Of a DNA stretch of 64,000 nucleotides, positions 46,293-55,095 are shown in pieces (position 1 is the stretch's first letter; each line of letters begins with the position of its first letter). This DNA is from Roseiarcus sp963829505 (GTDB lineage Bacteria; Pseudomonadota; Alphaproteobacteria; Rhizobiales; Beijerinckiaceae). The position numbers and the translations under genes were made by a program. The notes beneath the pieces are model-generated. The model saw only the letters and a list, made by a program, of their open reading frames with translations. It had not been told where the DNA came from and did no database searches. The DNA is taken from the NCBI GenBank assembly GCA_963829505.1, contig CAWHIL010000001.1, positions 1,116,001-1,180,000 on the forward strand. The letters run 5' to 3'.

Positions 46293-47690
46293 TCAGACGT
46301 GGATCGCCCGCTTGTCGACGGCCATGGCGGCTTCCTTGACGGCCTCCGACATGGTCGGGTGGGCGTGGCAGGTTCGCGCCAGGTCCTCGGCCGAGCCGCC
46401 GAACTCCATGAGGACGCAGGCCTCGTGGATCATCTCGCCCGCGCCGAAGCCGACGATATGGACGCCGAGCACCCGGTCGGTCGCCGCGTCGGCAAGGATC
46501 TTCACGAAGCCCTCGGTGTGGCGCATGGCCCGCGCCCGGCCGTTGGCGGTGAAGGGGAACTTGCCGACCTTGTAGGCGACGCCTTCGGCCTTCAGTTCCT
46601 CTTCCGTCTTGCCGACCGAGGCGATCTCCGGGCTCGTGTAGACGACGCCGGGAATGACGTCGTAGTTCACGTGGCCGGCCTGGCCCGCCAACAGTTCCGC
46701 GAGCGCCACGCCCTCGTCCTCGGCCTTGTGCGCCAGCATCGGCCCGCGGATCGCGTCGCCGATGGCGTAGACGCCCGGGACGCTGGAGAGAAAATGCGAA
46801 TCGACCGCGACCATGCCGCGGTCGAGTTTCACCCCCAGCGCCTCGAGCCCGAGGTTCTGCGTGAAGGGCCGCCGGCCGATCGCCACCAGCACGACGTCGG
46901 CCTCGAGCGTCTCGGCCTTGCCGCCGGCCGCGGGCTCGATCGTCGCCTTGACGCCGGCGCCCGCCTTCTCGACCTTCGTCACCTTGTGGGCGAGGCGGAA
47001 GCCAAAACCCTGCTTCTCGAGCATCCGCTGGAACTGTCTGGCGACCTCGCCGTCCATGCCGGGCAGGATGCGATCGAGGAATTCGACCACCGTCACCTCG
47101 GCCCCGAGCCTGCGCCACACCGAGCCGAGTTCGAGCCCGATCACGCCGGCGCCGACCACGATCAGCTTCTTCGGGACCTTGGTCAGGCTGAGCGCCCCGG
47201 TCGAGGAGACGACGGTTTTTTCGTCGATCGTCACGCCCGGCAGTTGCGCGACGTCGGACCCGGTGGCGATGACGATCGCTTTGGTTTCGAGGACGGTCTC
47301 CTTGCCGTCCTCGGCCTTGACCGCGACCTTGCCGGGCGCCCGGATCGTTCCCTCGCCGATGAAGGGCTCGATCTTGTTCTTCTTGAAGAGGAAGGCGACG
47401 CCGTTGACGTTGGCCGCGACGGTGTCGTCCTTGTGCTTCATCAGCGCTGCGTGATCGAGGCTCGGCGCCCCGACGACGACGCCGAGGGGCGCCATCCCAT
47501 GCGCCGCCTCCTCGAACATTTCGGACGCGTGCAGGAGCGCCTTCGAGGGGATGCAGCCGATGTTGAGGCACGTGCCGCCGAAGGTCTTGCGCTTCTCGAC
47601 GACCGCGACCTTGAGGCCCAACTGGGCGGCGCGAATGGCGCAGACGTAGCCCCCGGGGCCCGCGCCGATGACGACGACATCGTAAGTCAT
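46293..47690 (-). CDS. lpd: Dihydrolipoyl dehydrogenase (E3)
   Basis: A 465-residue flavoprotein that reoxidises the lipoyl groups of the 2-oxoglutarate dehydrogenase E2, making NADH. FAD loop VVVIGAGPGGYVCAIRA, redox disulfide GGTCLNIGCIPSKALL, NAD loop VVGAGVIGLELGSVW and the C-terminal catalytic CHAHPTMSEAV are all present. It is the last gene of the TCA-cycle cluster. Its 3' end is copied, with silent changes only, some 440 bp downstream. Confidence 0.95.
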   Translation of the reverse strand: MTYDVVVIGAGPGGYVCAIRAAQLGLKVAVVEKRKTFGGTCLNIGCIPSKALLHASEMFEEAAHGMAPLGVVVGAPSLDHAALMKHKDDTVAANVNGVAFLFKKNKIEPFIGEGTIRAPGKVAVKAEDGKETVLETKAIVIATGSDVAQLPGVTIDEKTVVSSTGALSLTKVPKKLIVVGAGVIGLELGSVWRRLGAEVTVVEFLDRILPGMDGEVARQFQRMLEKQGFGFRLAHKVTKVEKAGAGVKATIEPAAGGKAETLEADVVLVAIGRRPFTQNLGLEALGVKLDRGMVAVDSHFLSSVPGVYAIGDAIRGPMLAHKAEDEGVALAELLAGQAGHVNYDVIPGVVYTSPEIASVGKTEEELKAEGVAYKVGKFPFTANGRARAMRHTEGFVKILADAATDRVLGVHIVGFGAGEMIHEACVLMEFGGSAEDLARTCHAHPTMSEAVKEAAMAVDKRAIHV

Positions 47691-47736
47691 TCAAACTCTC
47701 TTCTTCGTTTGTCCGTAAATCTCGATCGTTCTCGGG

Positions 47737-48129
47737 TCAGCCGAAGGCCAGCCGGACGAGCATCATCACGAGCGCGACCAGAGACACGGCCCAGATGAGC
47801 GAGCGCGCATAGACGACGTTGAACAGGTAGAGCGGCAGATAGAACGCGCGCGCAAGAATCCAGACGGTGGGCCAGACGCCAGCCGAAAAATGGAGCGCGA
47901 TGAAGGCGAGATCGAGCGCGACGAAGGCGGTGAAGTTTTCGAGATAATTGGCGAGCGCGCGCTTGGCGCGGCCCGCCAGTTCCGCGGCGGCGCCCTTGGG
48001 CTCCATGGGGACATCGCGGGCGCCGACCAGCCAGGCGGTCGGCAGGGTGAAGTTCAGCGCGGTCGCCTGGACGAGCACATGCACGATCCAGATGAGTACG
48101 CTGAGTTCGAGACACGTCAGTTCGCTCAT
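47737..48129 (-). CDS. MAPEG-family membrane protein
   Basis: A 130-residue protein with four hydrophobic segments. The MAPEG signature is seen in RAKRALANYLENFTAFVALD. The family includes membrane glutathione transferases and peroxidases, but bacterial members of this short type are mostly uncharacterised. GGGAGGGG precedes the ATG at 48129. It sits between lpd and a VapBC pair on the same strand. Confidence 0.85.
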   Translation of the reverse strand: MSELTCLELSVLIWIVHVLVQATALNFTLPTAWLVGARDVPMEPKGAAAELAGRAKRALANYLENFTAFVALDLAFIALHFSAGVWPTVWILARAFYLPLYLFNVVYARSLIWAVSLVALVMMLVRLAFG

Positions 48130-48162
48130 TTCCCCTCCCACTCATCCCCGGCTGCCTGGCGC

Positions 48163-48552
48163 CTACGCCGGTCTGACCGGCGTATCGACCAAAGCCCTGG
48201 CTTTGCGTACGAGACGCTTGTCGAATGTGACGAACGCTTCGCACTCGGCCGCCTGGGCGAGATGAAGGGCGTCGGCGAAGTCCATTCCGAGATCGGCCAG
48301 ATCGAGCGCGCGGCCCACTGCCGGCGAGTTCCCCACCACGACGTCGGGCCCTCCGCAGAATCCCCTCAGCGCCCGCACGACTTCTCGCTGCGCGAACCCG
48401 TACAGGCTGCGGAGCACCCACTCGCACTCAAGGACGACCGTGGCCGAAACGAATACCGGTCCGCTCGCGACGACCTCGCGGGCTCGGGACGACTGCGCTT
48501 CGTCGTCCCTCACCAGATAGCGAACCACGACATTAGTATCGATCGCGAGCAT
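48163..48552 (-). CDS. vapC: VapC-type PIN-domain toxin
   Basis: A 129-residue PIN ribonuclease with a full set of acidic residues: D5 (AIDTNVVVRY), E42 (VVLECEWVL), D94 (MDFADALHLA) and D111 (FVTFDKRLV). It would cut specific RNAs unless held by the antitoxin encoded just upstream. The genes overlap by about 20 bp. It lies inside the TCA-cycle cluster, between odhB and lpd. Confidence 0.9.
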   Translation of the reverse strand: MLAIDTNVVVRYLVRDDEAQSSRAREVVASGPVFVSATVVLECEWVLRSLYGFAQREVVRALRGFCGGPDVVVGNSPAVGRALDLADLGMDFADALHLAQAAECEAFVTFDKRLVRKARALVDTPVRPA

Positions 48553-48816
48553 GGCGTCGGCGAATTTCGTGGGCGATTGCTTTGTCGAAGTCCTCGGTCT
48601 TCACATGCTTGCCCTTCGCGTCGAGGGATCCGAATACGTCTTCGGGCTCCGTCGGCGGAAACGGGCTGGCAGGCCGCAGCAGAACGCCGTCGTGCGTCTC
48701 TTCCGCGACCAGCTTCTGGCCGGCGCCGCCACCCCTTCAATTCACGGATCGCCTTTGGAAGAAATCACCTGCCCTTTGGTCGAGACGACCGTCGGGGATT
48801 TGTTCGCCAAGCTCAT
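48533..48816 (-). CDS. vapB: AbrB-type antitoxin of the VapC pair, two apparent +1 frameshifts
   Basis: Read directly, the frame from the ATG at 48816 stops after 24 codons. Removing one T from the TTT of GTGATTTCTT and one C from GGCGCCGGCC gives a standard 93-residue antitoxin. It starts with an AbrB domain (VVSTKGQVILPKAIRELKGW) and continues GQKLVAEETHDGVLLRP to HEIRRRHARDRY, overlapping the toxin start. Total length is a multiple of three plus two, as expected for two extra bases. An active toxin with a broken antitoxin would be harmful, which favours sequence error over decay. Confidence 0.75.
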
Positions 48817-48886
48817 TGGACGCCTGCGGCAAAAGGTAAGACGGAAGTAAGATAGGCTCAGCAGGGACCGATCGCAAGGAGCGTCG

Positions 48887-50101
48887 TCAAAGGTCCAGCA
48901 CCAGCCGCGCCGGGTCCTCGAGCGCCTCCTTCACCCGAACGAGGAAGGTCACGGCCTCCTTGCCGTCGACGACGCGGTGGTCGTAGCTCAGCGCCAGATA
49001 CATCATCGGGCGGATCTCCACCTTGCCGCCGACGGCGACCGGCCGCTCCTGGATCTTGTGCATGCCGAGGATGCCCGACTGCGGCGCGTTGAGGATCGGC
49101 GTCGACATGAGCGAGCCGTAGACGCCGCCGTTGGTGATGGTGAAGGTGCCGCCCTGAAGCTCGTCGAGCTTGAGCTGGCCGTCGCGGGCGCGTTTGCCGA
49201 GATCGGCGATCGCCTTCTCGATGCCGGCGACCGAGAGCTGATCGCAGTCGCGCACCACCGGCACGATCAGCCCCTTGTCGGTGCCGACGGCGACGCCGAG
49301 GTGGTAATAGTTCTTGTAGACGAGGTCGGCTCCGTCGATCTCGGCGTTGACGGCCGGGATCTCCTTCAGCGCCTGCACGCAGGCTTTCACGAAGAAGCCC
49401 ATGAAGCCGAGCTTGGCGCCGTGCTTCTTCTCGAAGGCGTCCTTGTAGCGCGACCGCATCGCCATGACCTCGGTCATGTCGACCTCGTTGAAGGTCGTGA
49501 GCATGGCCGCGGTGTTCTGGGCGTCCTTGAGGCGGCGCGCGATCGTCTGCCTGAGCTTCGTCATGCGCACCCGCTCCTCGCGGGCGCCGTCATCCGCGAC
49601 CGCGCGCGCGGCCACGGGGGCGGGAGCCGGGGCGGGCGGCGCCGGAACGGCCGGCTGCGGCGCCGCGGCCGCGGCCGCCGCGGCGAGCACGTCGCCCTTC
49701 AGCACCTGGCCGCGTTTTCCGGCGCCGGCGACGGTCGCGAGGTCGATCCCGCGCTCGGCCGCGATCTTGGCGGCCGATGGCGCCGGCGGCATCGCCGCGG
49801 CCGCCGGGGCGGGGGTAGGGGCGGCCTTCGCGCCCTGCCGAGGCGCGGGCGACGACCCGGCCCCGCCGGCGCTCAACTGTCCGAGCAGCGCGCCGATCGA
49901 CACCGTCTGGCCGGTCTCGGCCGCGATCTCGCTGAGGACGCCCGCGCCCGGCGCATTCACCTCGAGCGTCACCTTGTCGGTCTCGAGTTCGACCAGCGGC
50001 TCGTCGGCGCTGACCGCCTCGCCCGCCTTCTTGAACCATTTTCCGACCGTCGCCTCGGTGATCGATTCGCCAAGCGTCGGAACACGGATCTCAATCGCCA
50101 T
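48887..50101 (-). CDS. odhB: 2-oxoglutarate dehydrogenase E2 (dihydrolipoyl succinyltransferase)
   Basis: A 404-residue core subunit of the complex. The lipoyl domain (residues 1-77) has the lipoylated Lys in LETDKVTLEV. An Ala/Pro linker, the E1/E3-binding domain (AAERGIDLATVAGAGKRGQV) and the catalytic domain with SYDHRVVDGKEAVTFL follow. Known as sucB or odhB. It follows odhA and a small YciI-like gene, and precedes the VapBC pair, MAPEG and lpd. Confidence 0.95.
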   Translation of the reverse strand: MAIEIRVPTLGESITEATVGKWFKKAGEAVSADEPLVELETDKVTLEVNAPGAGVLSEIAAETGQTVSIGALLGQLSAGGAGSSPAPRQGAKAAPTPAPAAAAMPPAPSAAKIAAERGIDLATVAGAGKRGQVLKGDVLAAAAAAAAPQPAVPAPPAPAPAPVAARAVADDGAREERVRMTKLRQTIARRLKDAQNTAAMLTTFNEVDMTEVMAMRSRYKDAFEKKHGAKLGFMGFFVKACVQALKEIPAVNAEIDGADLVYKNYYHLGVAVGTDKGLIVPVVRDCDQLSVAGIEKAIADLGKRARDGQLKLDELQGGTFTITNGGVYGSLMSTPILNAPQSGILGMHKIQERPVAVGGKVEIRPMMYLALSYDHRVVDGKEAVTFLVRVKEALEDPARLVLDL

Positions 50102-50137
50102 CTTTCAAACGCGCCAACGGGCGCCCTTCTCTCAAGT

Positions 50138-50473
50138 CTAGGGTGTCACGGAATCGATCGGAGCGAGCGGCAGGCTTGGCCTGACCGCGATCGAGGGCAT
50201 GGGAAAGACATCGTAGGAAAAGCCGCGCCGGGCGAGGATTGCCGGGTCCGACGCCAGCATCGCGTCGAGCGCCGCCCGCGACGGCGCCTCGACGATGGCG
50301 ACGCCATAGGCGCCGGCCGGGTCGGCGACCGGGCCCATCGCAATCACGACGCCGATCTCGACGCGGGGCGTCCAGTATTCGCGATGCCGGCGCATCGCCA
50401 AAGCCTCGTCCTCCGACATGTCGGAGAGGAACGTCGGCCGCGGCGGCTTCAGTTTGCACAGGAAATGCGCCAT
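50138..50473 (-). CDS. YciI-like protein
   Basis: A 111-residue protein of the dimeric ferredoxin-like YciI family. The core is MAHFLCKLKPPRPTFLSDMS, then ALAMRRHREYWTPRVEIG, then PAGAYGVAIVEAPSRAALDA and a DPAILARRGFSYDVFP ending. The family has a conserved His and Asp, but its reaction is not established. The start at 50473 is chosen from the conserved N-terminus. It lies between odhA and odhB, 16 bp after odhA, so is probably cotranscribed with both. Confidence 0.85.
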   Translation of the reverse strand: MAHFLCKLKPPRPTFLSDMSEDEALAMRRHREYWTPRVEIGVVIAMGPVADPAGAYGVAIVEAPSRAALDAMLASDPAILARRGFSYDVFPMPSIAVRPSLPLAPIDSVTP

Positions 50474-50489
50474 CGAACCGAAGCCCGCG

Positions 50490-53450
50490 TCACATGAAGC
50501 ATTCGTCGAGGAAGGCCTTGAGTTGGGCCATGTGCTTCGACATGAGCCCACTCGCCGTCGCCGCGGAGGCGGGGCGCCCCGCGTAGCGCGCGCGCTTCGA
50601 CGGGCCGCCGACCTGGCCCAGCACCCACTCCAGATAGGGCTCGACGAAGAACCACGCGCCCATGTTCCTGGGCTCCTCCTGGCACCACACGATCTCGGCG
50701 TTCTTGAAGCGCGACAGGTGCCTGACCATCTGCTTCAGCGGGAACGGATAGAGCTGCTCGCAGCGCAGGAGATAGACGTCGTCTATGCCGCGCTTCTCGC
50801 GATCCTCGTAGAGGTCCCAATAAACCTTGCCCGACGAGATCACGACGCGCCTGATCTTCTCGTCCCTGGCGAGCTTGATCTTCTCGTCCTTCCACGTCTC
50901 GGCCTTGTCGAGCAGGATGCGGTGGAACGCCGAGCCCGGCTCGAAGCGGTCGAGCGGCGAGACCGCGCGCTTGTTGCGCAGCATCGACTTCGGCGTCATG
51001 AGAATGAGCGGCTTGCGGAACGGCCGCTTCATCTGCCGCCGCAGCACATGGAAGAGATTGGCGGGCGTCGTGCAATTGACGACCTGCATGTTGTCTTCGG
51101 CGCAGAGCTGCAGGTAGCGCTCGAGTCTCGCCGAGGAATGTTCGGGGCCCTGGCCCTCGTAGCCGTGCGGCAGCATGCAGACGAGCCCCGACATGCGCAG
51201 CCATTTGCGTTCGCCAGCCGAGATGAACTGGTCGAACACGACCTGCGCGCCGTTGGCGAAGTCGCCGAACTGCGCCTCCCACAATACCAGCGTGTTCGGC
51301 TCGGAGAGCGTGTAGCCGTATTCGAAGCCGAGCACCGCCTCTTCCGAGAGCATCGAGTTGATGACCTCGTAGCGCGCCTGCCCGTCGCGGATGTGGTTCA
51401 GCGGGATGTAGCGGGCCTCGGTGTGCTGGTCGATCAGCACCGAATGGCGCTGCGAGAAGGTGCCGCGCTCGACGTCCTGGCCGGAGAGGCGAACGGGATA
51501 GCCCTCTTCGAGCAGGGCGCCGAAGGCGAGCGACTCGGCGGTCGCCCAGTCGATCCCTTCGCCGCTGGCGATGGCGTTCCGCCGGTTCTCGAGGAAGCGC
51601 AGGATCGTCTTGTGGACGTCGAAGCCGGGCGGCGGGTTGGTGATGCGCTCGCCGATCTTCCTGAGCTTTTCGAGGTCGTAGCCGGTGTCGCCGCGCCGAT
51701 CGTCCTCGACGATCTCCTGCGAGGCCTTGAGGCCCGCCCAGCGGCCGTCGAGCCAGTCGGCCTTGTTGGGCAGATAGGCCTGGCCGGCCTCGTATTCGGC
51801 CTCGAGGCGGTGGCGCCAGTCGCCCCGCATCTTGTCGACCTCGCCCTGGGTGACGAGGCCCTCGCCGATCAGCTTGTCGGCGTAGATCTGCAACGTGGTC
51901 GGATGCGAGCGGATCAGCCGGTACATGATCGGCTGGGTGAAGGACGGCTCGTCGCCCTCGTTGTGGCCGAAGCGCCGGTAGCAGAACATGTCGATGACGA
52001 CCGGCTTGTGGAATTTCTGCCGGTACTCGATCGCGACCTTGGCGCAGAACACCACCGCTTCCGGATCGTCGCCGTTGACGTGGAAGATCGGCGCCTCGAC
52101 CACCTTGGCGACGTCGGACGGGTAGGGCGAGGAGCGCGAGTAGCGCGGATAGGTGGTGAAGCCGATCTGGTTGTTGACGATGAAATGCAGCGAGCCGCCG
52201 GTGCGGTGGCCGCGCAGCCCCGAAAGGCCGAAGCATTCGGCGACCACGCCCTGGCCGGCGAAGGCCGCGTCGCCGTGGATCAGCAGCGGCAGAACCTTGG
52301 CGCGCTCGATGCCGTCGTCGAGCTGATCCTGCTTGGCGCGCACCTTGCCGAGCACGACGGGATCGACGATCTCGAGGTGCGACGGATTGGCGGTCAGCGA
52401 CAGATGCACCGAATTGCCGTCGAACTCGCGGTTCGACGAGGCCCCGAGGTGATACTTGACGTCGCCCGAGCCCTCGACCTCGTCGGGCGAGGCCGACCCG
52501 CCCTTGAATTCGTGGAAGATGACCCGATGCGGCTTGCCCATCACCTGGGACAGCACGTTGAGCCGGCCGCGATGCGCCATGCCGAGGCAGATCTCGCGGA
52601 GGCCCAGTTGTCCGCCGCGCTTGATGATCTGCTCGAGCGCCGGGATCATCGATTCGCCGCCGTCGAGGCCGAAGCGCTTGCCGCCGGGATATTTGATGTC
52701 GAAGAAGCCCTCGAAACCCTCGGCCTCGACGAGCTTGGCGAGGATGGCGCGCTTGCCCTCGCGGGTGAACTGGATCTCCTTGTCCGGCCCCTCGATGCGC
52801 TCCTGGATCCAGGCCTTCTCGGCCGGATCGGAAATGTGCAGGAACTCGAAGCCGATCGTGCCGCAATAGGTGCGTCTCAGGATCGCCAGCATCTCGCGCA
52901 CGGACGCGTATTCGAGGCCGAGCACGTGGTCGATGAAGATCTTGCGGTCGTAGTCGGCCTCGGTGAAGCCATAGTTGGCCGGATGCAGCTCCTCGTGATC
53001 CTTCTGCGGCTCGAGGCCGAGCGGATCGAGGTTGGCGTGCAGATGGCCGCGCATGCGGAAGGCGCGGATCATCATGATGGCGCGCACCGAATCGCGCGTC
53101 GCGAGCTTGATCTCGCTTTCGCTCGCCGGCTTCGCCGGGACTTCCGCAGCCCTGGCGCGGATCTTGTCGCCAAGCGCCTTCTCGACCGCCGGCCAGTCGC
53201 CGTCGAGCGCGTTGACGAGGTCGCCCTTCGGCGTCTCGGGCCAGTGCGGCTTCTCCCAGGAGGCGCCGTCCGCGATCTTCGACACGGCGCCGGGGTCGTC
53301 GCCGAGGGCCGCGAAGAAATCCCGCCAGCCGGGCTCGACCGACGTCGGGTCCTTCTCGTAAGCCGCCTGCAGGGTCTCGATATAGGCGCTGTTGGCGCCG
53401 TAGAGGAACGAGGTCTGCAGCAGCGCCTGGTTTGCGTCCTGGCGGGTCAT
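50490..53450 (-). CDS. odhA: 2-oxoglutarate dehydrogenase E1
   Basis: A 986-residue thiamine-diphosphate enzyme decarboxylating 2-oxoglutarate and passing succinyl groups to the E2 lipoyl arm. The N-terminal E2-binding stretch (SFLYGANSAYIETLQAAYEK) is followed by the coenzyme-binding motif GDAAFAGQGVVAECFGLS and NNQIGFTT. The C-terminal part includes CMLPHGYEGQGPEHSSARLE. Full length for the family (also sucA). The ATG at 53450 has AGGAAGGGA upstream. It follows sucD by 34 bp. Confidence 0.96.
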   Translation of the reverse strand: MTRQDANQALLQTSFLYGANSAYIETLQAAYEKDPTSVEPGWRDFFAALGDDPGAVSKIADGASWEKPHWPETPKGDLVNALDGDWPAVEKALGDKIRARAAEVPAKPASESEIKLATRDSVRAIMMIRAFRMRGHLHANLDPLGLEPQKDHEELHPANYGFTEADYDRKIFIDHVLGLEYASVREMLAILRRTYCGTIGFEFLHISDPAEKAWIQERIEGPDKEIQFTREGKRAILAKLVEAEGFEGFFDIKYPGGKRFGLDGGESMIPALEQIIKRGGQLGLREICLGMAHRGRLNVLSQVMGKPHRVIFHEFKGGSASPDEVEGSGDVKYHLGASSNREFDGNSVHLSLTANPSHLEIVDPVVLGKVRAKQDQLDDGIERAKVLPLLIHGDAAFAGQGVVAECFGLSGLRGHRTGGSLHFIVNNQIGFTTYPRYSRSSPYPSDVAKVVEAPIFHVNGDDPEAVVFCAKVAIEYRQKFHKPVVIDMFCYRRFGHNEGDEPSFTQPIMYRLIRSHPTTLQIYADKLIGEGLVTQGEVDKMRGDWRHRLEAEYEAGQAYLPNKADWLDGRWAGLKASQEIVEDDRRGDTGYDLEKLRKIGERITNPPPGFDVHKTILRFLENRRNAIASGEGIDWATAESLAFGALLEEGYPVRLSGQDVERGTFSQRHSVLIDQHTEARYIPLNHIRDGQARYEVINSMLSEEAVLGFEYGYTLSEPNTLVLWEAQFGDFANGAQVVFDQFISAGERKWLRMSGLVCMLPHGYEGQGPEHSSARLERYLQLCAEDNMQVVNCTTPANLFHVLRRQMKRPFRKPLILMTPKSMLRNKRAVSPLDRFEPGSAFHRILLDKAETWKDEKIKLARDEKIRRVVISSGKVYWDLYEDREKRGIDDVYLLRCEQLYPFPLKQMVRHLSRFKNAEIVWCQEEPRNMGAWFFVEPYLEWVLGQVGGPSKRARYAGRPASAATASGLMSKHMAQLKAFLDECFM

Positions 53451-53484
53451 GAAGCCGTTCCCTTCCTTGGCCCCTGTCAGGCCC

Positions 53485-54372
53485 CTACTTGCCGTGCAGG
53501 AGCTCGACGAGCGTCTTGCCGAGGCGCGCCGGCGACGGCGAGACCCGGACGCCGGCTGCTTCGAGCGCCGCGATCTTGTCGGCCGCGGTTCCCTTGCCGC
53601 CGGCGATGATCGCGCCCGCATGGCCCATGCGACGTCCCGGAGGCGCGGTGACGCCGGCGATGAAGCCGACAACCGGCTTCTTGCGGCCCTTCTTCGCTTC
53701 GTCCGCGAGGAATTGCGCCGCATCCTCCTCGGCCTGGCCGCCGATCTCGCCGATCATGACGATAGATTTGGTGTCGGGGTCGGCAAGAAACAACTCGAGC
53801 GCGTCGACGAAATCCATTCCCTTGATCGGGTCGCCGCCGAGCCCCAGCGCCGTCGTCTGGCCGAGGCCCTCGCGGGTCGTCTGGAAGACCGCCTCGTAAG
53901 TCAGGGTTCCCGAGCGCGACACGATGCCGACGCTGCCCTTCTTGAAGATGTTGCCCGGCATGATGCCGATCTTGCACTCGCCCGCCGTCATCACGCCCGG
54001 GCAGTTCGGGCCGATGAGAACCGACTTCGCGCCGGAAAGCGCCCGCTTGACGCGCATCATGTCGAGCACCGGGATGCCTTCGGTGATGCACACGATCAGC
54101 GGCATCTCGGCGTCGATCGCCTCGCAGATGGCGTCGGCCGCCCCCGGCGGGGGCACGTAGATCGCGGCCGCCTCGGCCCCGGTCTTGTCGCGCGCCTCTT
54201 TCACCGTGTCGAACACCGGCAGGCCGAGATGCACCCCGCCGCCTTTCCCGGGGCTGACGCCGCCGACGAGCTTGGTGCCGTAGGCAATGGCCTGCTCCGA
54301 ATGGAACGTGCCGTTCTTGCCGGTGAACCCCTGGGTGATGACCTTGGTTGATGCGTTGACGAGAATAGACAT
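53485..54372 (-). CDS. sucD: Succinyl-CoA ligase alpha subunit
   Basis: A 295-residue subunit of the ligase making succinate and ATP or GTP from succinyl-CoA. The CoA-binding fold begins TKVITQGFTGKNGTFHSEQA, and the phosphorylated His lies in GRRMGHAGAIIAGGKGTA. It is separated from its partner sucC by an unrelated exported-protein gene, whereas the two are usually adjacent. Confidence 0.96.
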   Translation of the reverse strand: MSILVNASTKVITQGFTGKNGTFHSEQAIAYGTKLVGGVSPGKGGGVHLGLPVFDTVKEARDKTGAEAAAIYVPPPGAADAICEAIDAEMPLIVCITEGIPVLDMMRVKRALSGAKSVLIGPNCPGVMTAGECKIGIMPGNIFKKGSVGIVSRSGTLTYEAVFQTTREGLGQTTALGLGGDPIKGMDFVDALELFLADPDTKSIVMIGEIGGQAEEDAAQFLADEAKKGRKKPVVGFIAGVTAPPGRRMGHAGAIIAGGKGTAADKIAALEAAGVRVSPSPARLGKTLVELLHGK

Positions 54373-54443
54373 GGAAGTATCCCGTTATGATTTGCTTCGA
54401 CGTCGCCGGTCGGGCCCTCGCTGAGCGAAGGCTGGGCGGTGGC

Positions 54444-55088
54444 TCATGGCCCTATCCCCTGGTGCGGCAGTCCGGTTTGGTCCTTCGGAATTTCTTGGTC
54501 CACATAACCGACAAACGAGGCGTAACCCGCTTTCACAGGCTGCTGCGATGCCAGTATGTATCGATTGGTGATCTTTGCCCCCTCGGTGGACCGTTCAAGT
54601 TCCCACATCGCGATGGGGCCGGACACTTTCGTAGCCTTGGGATCAAGGCCCGTTGCGCCCCCGACCAGAGACAAGAATTCGTCGAGATGCTGCCCCGGAA
54701 TGGCGACAACGCAGGAATCAGCTTTGAGCATCGGCCAATCCGGGCTGACGACCCACGTCAAGAGCCGCGCGTAGCTTTCCTCGCCCACGCGCCAACCTCG
54801 CGCGTTCCACAGGGGCGGCTCGTTTTCCTTGACGGCATTGGACGCTACAAGGCCGTATTTGCGGCCGGACTGGAGCGGATCGAGATTCCAGTCGTGAAGC
54901 TTCGCTTCTGCTTCGCCCAATCCGATCCATTCCGAGGAAGGCGCCAAGCAGATCCGCTTGAACATCGCGACCGCATCCGCGACGCCGCCGTCGTCGGCCC
55001 CGGAGGACGCCACCGCTGGCCCCGCGCAAACCGCAGCGGTCGCGCAGGTCAGAAGCAAAGTCCCGATGAAGGTCCGGTCGGTTCGCAT
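54444..55088 (-). CDS. Exported hypothetical protein inserted between sucC and sucD
   Basis: A 214-residue protein with a signal peptide (FIGTLLLTCATAAVCAGPAVA). The mature protein, with one Cys in FKRICLAPSSEWIGLGEAEA and another in KADSCVVAIP, has no family I recognise. The ATG at 55088 lies 8 bp after the sucC stop, so it is translated from the same message. Its place inside the sucCD pair has no obvious functional reason. Confidence 0.75.
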   Translation of the reverse strand: MRTDRTFIGTLLLTCATAAVCAGPAVASSGADDGGVADAVAMFKRICLAPSSEWIGLGEAEAKLHDWNLDPLQSGRKYGLVASNAVKENEPPLWNARGWRVGEESYARLLTWVVSPDWPMLKADSCVVAIPGQHLDEFLSLVGGATGLDPKATKVSGPIAMWELERSTEGAKITNRYILASQQPVKAGYASFVGYVDQEIPKDQTGLPHQGIGP

Positions 55089-55095
55089 CGGGGCG

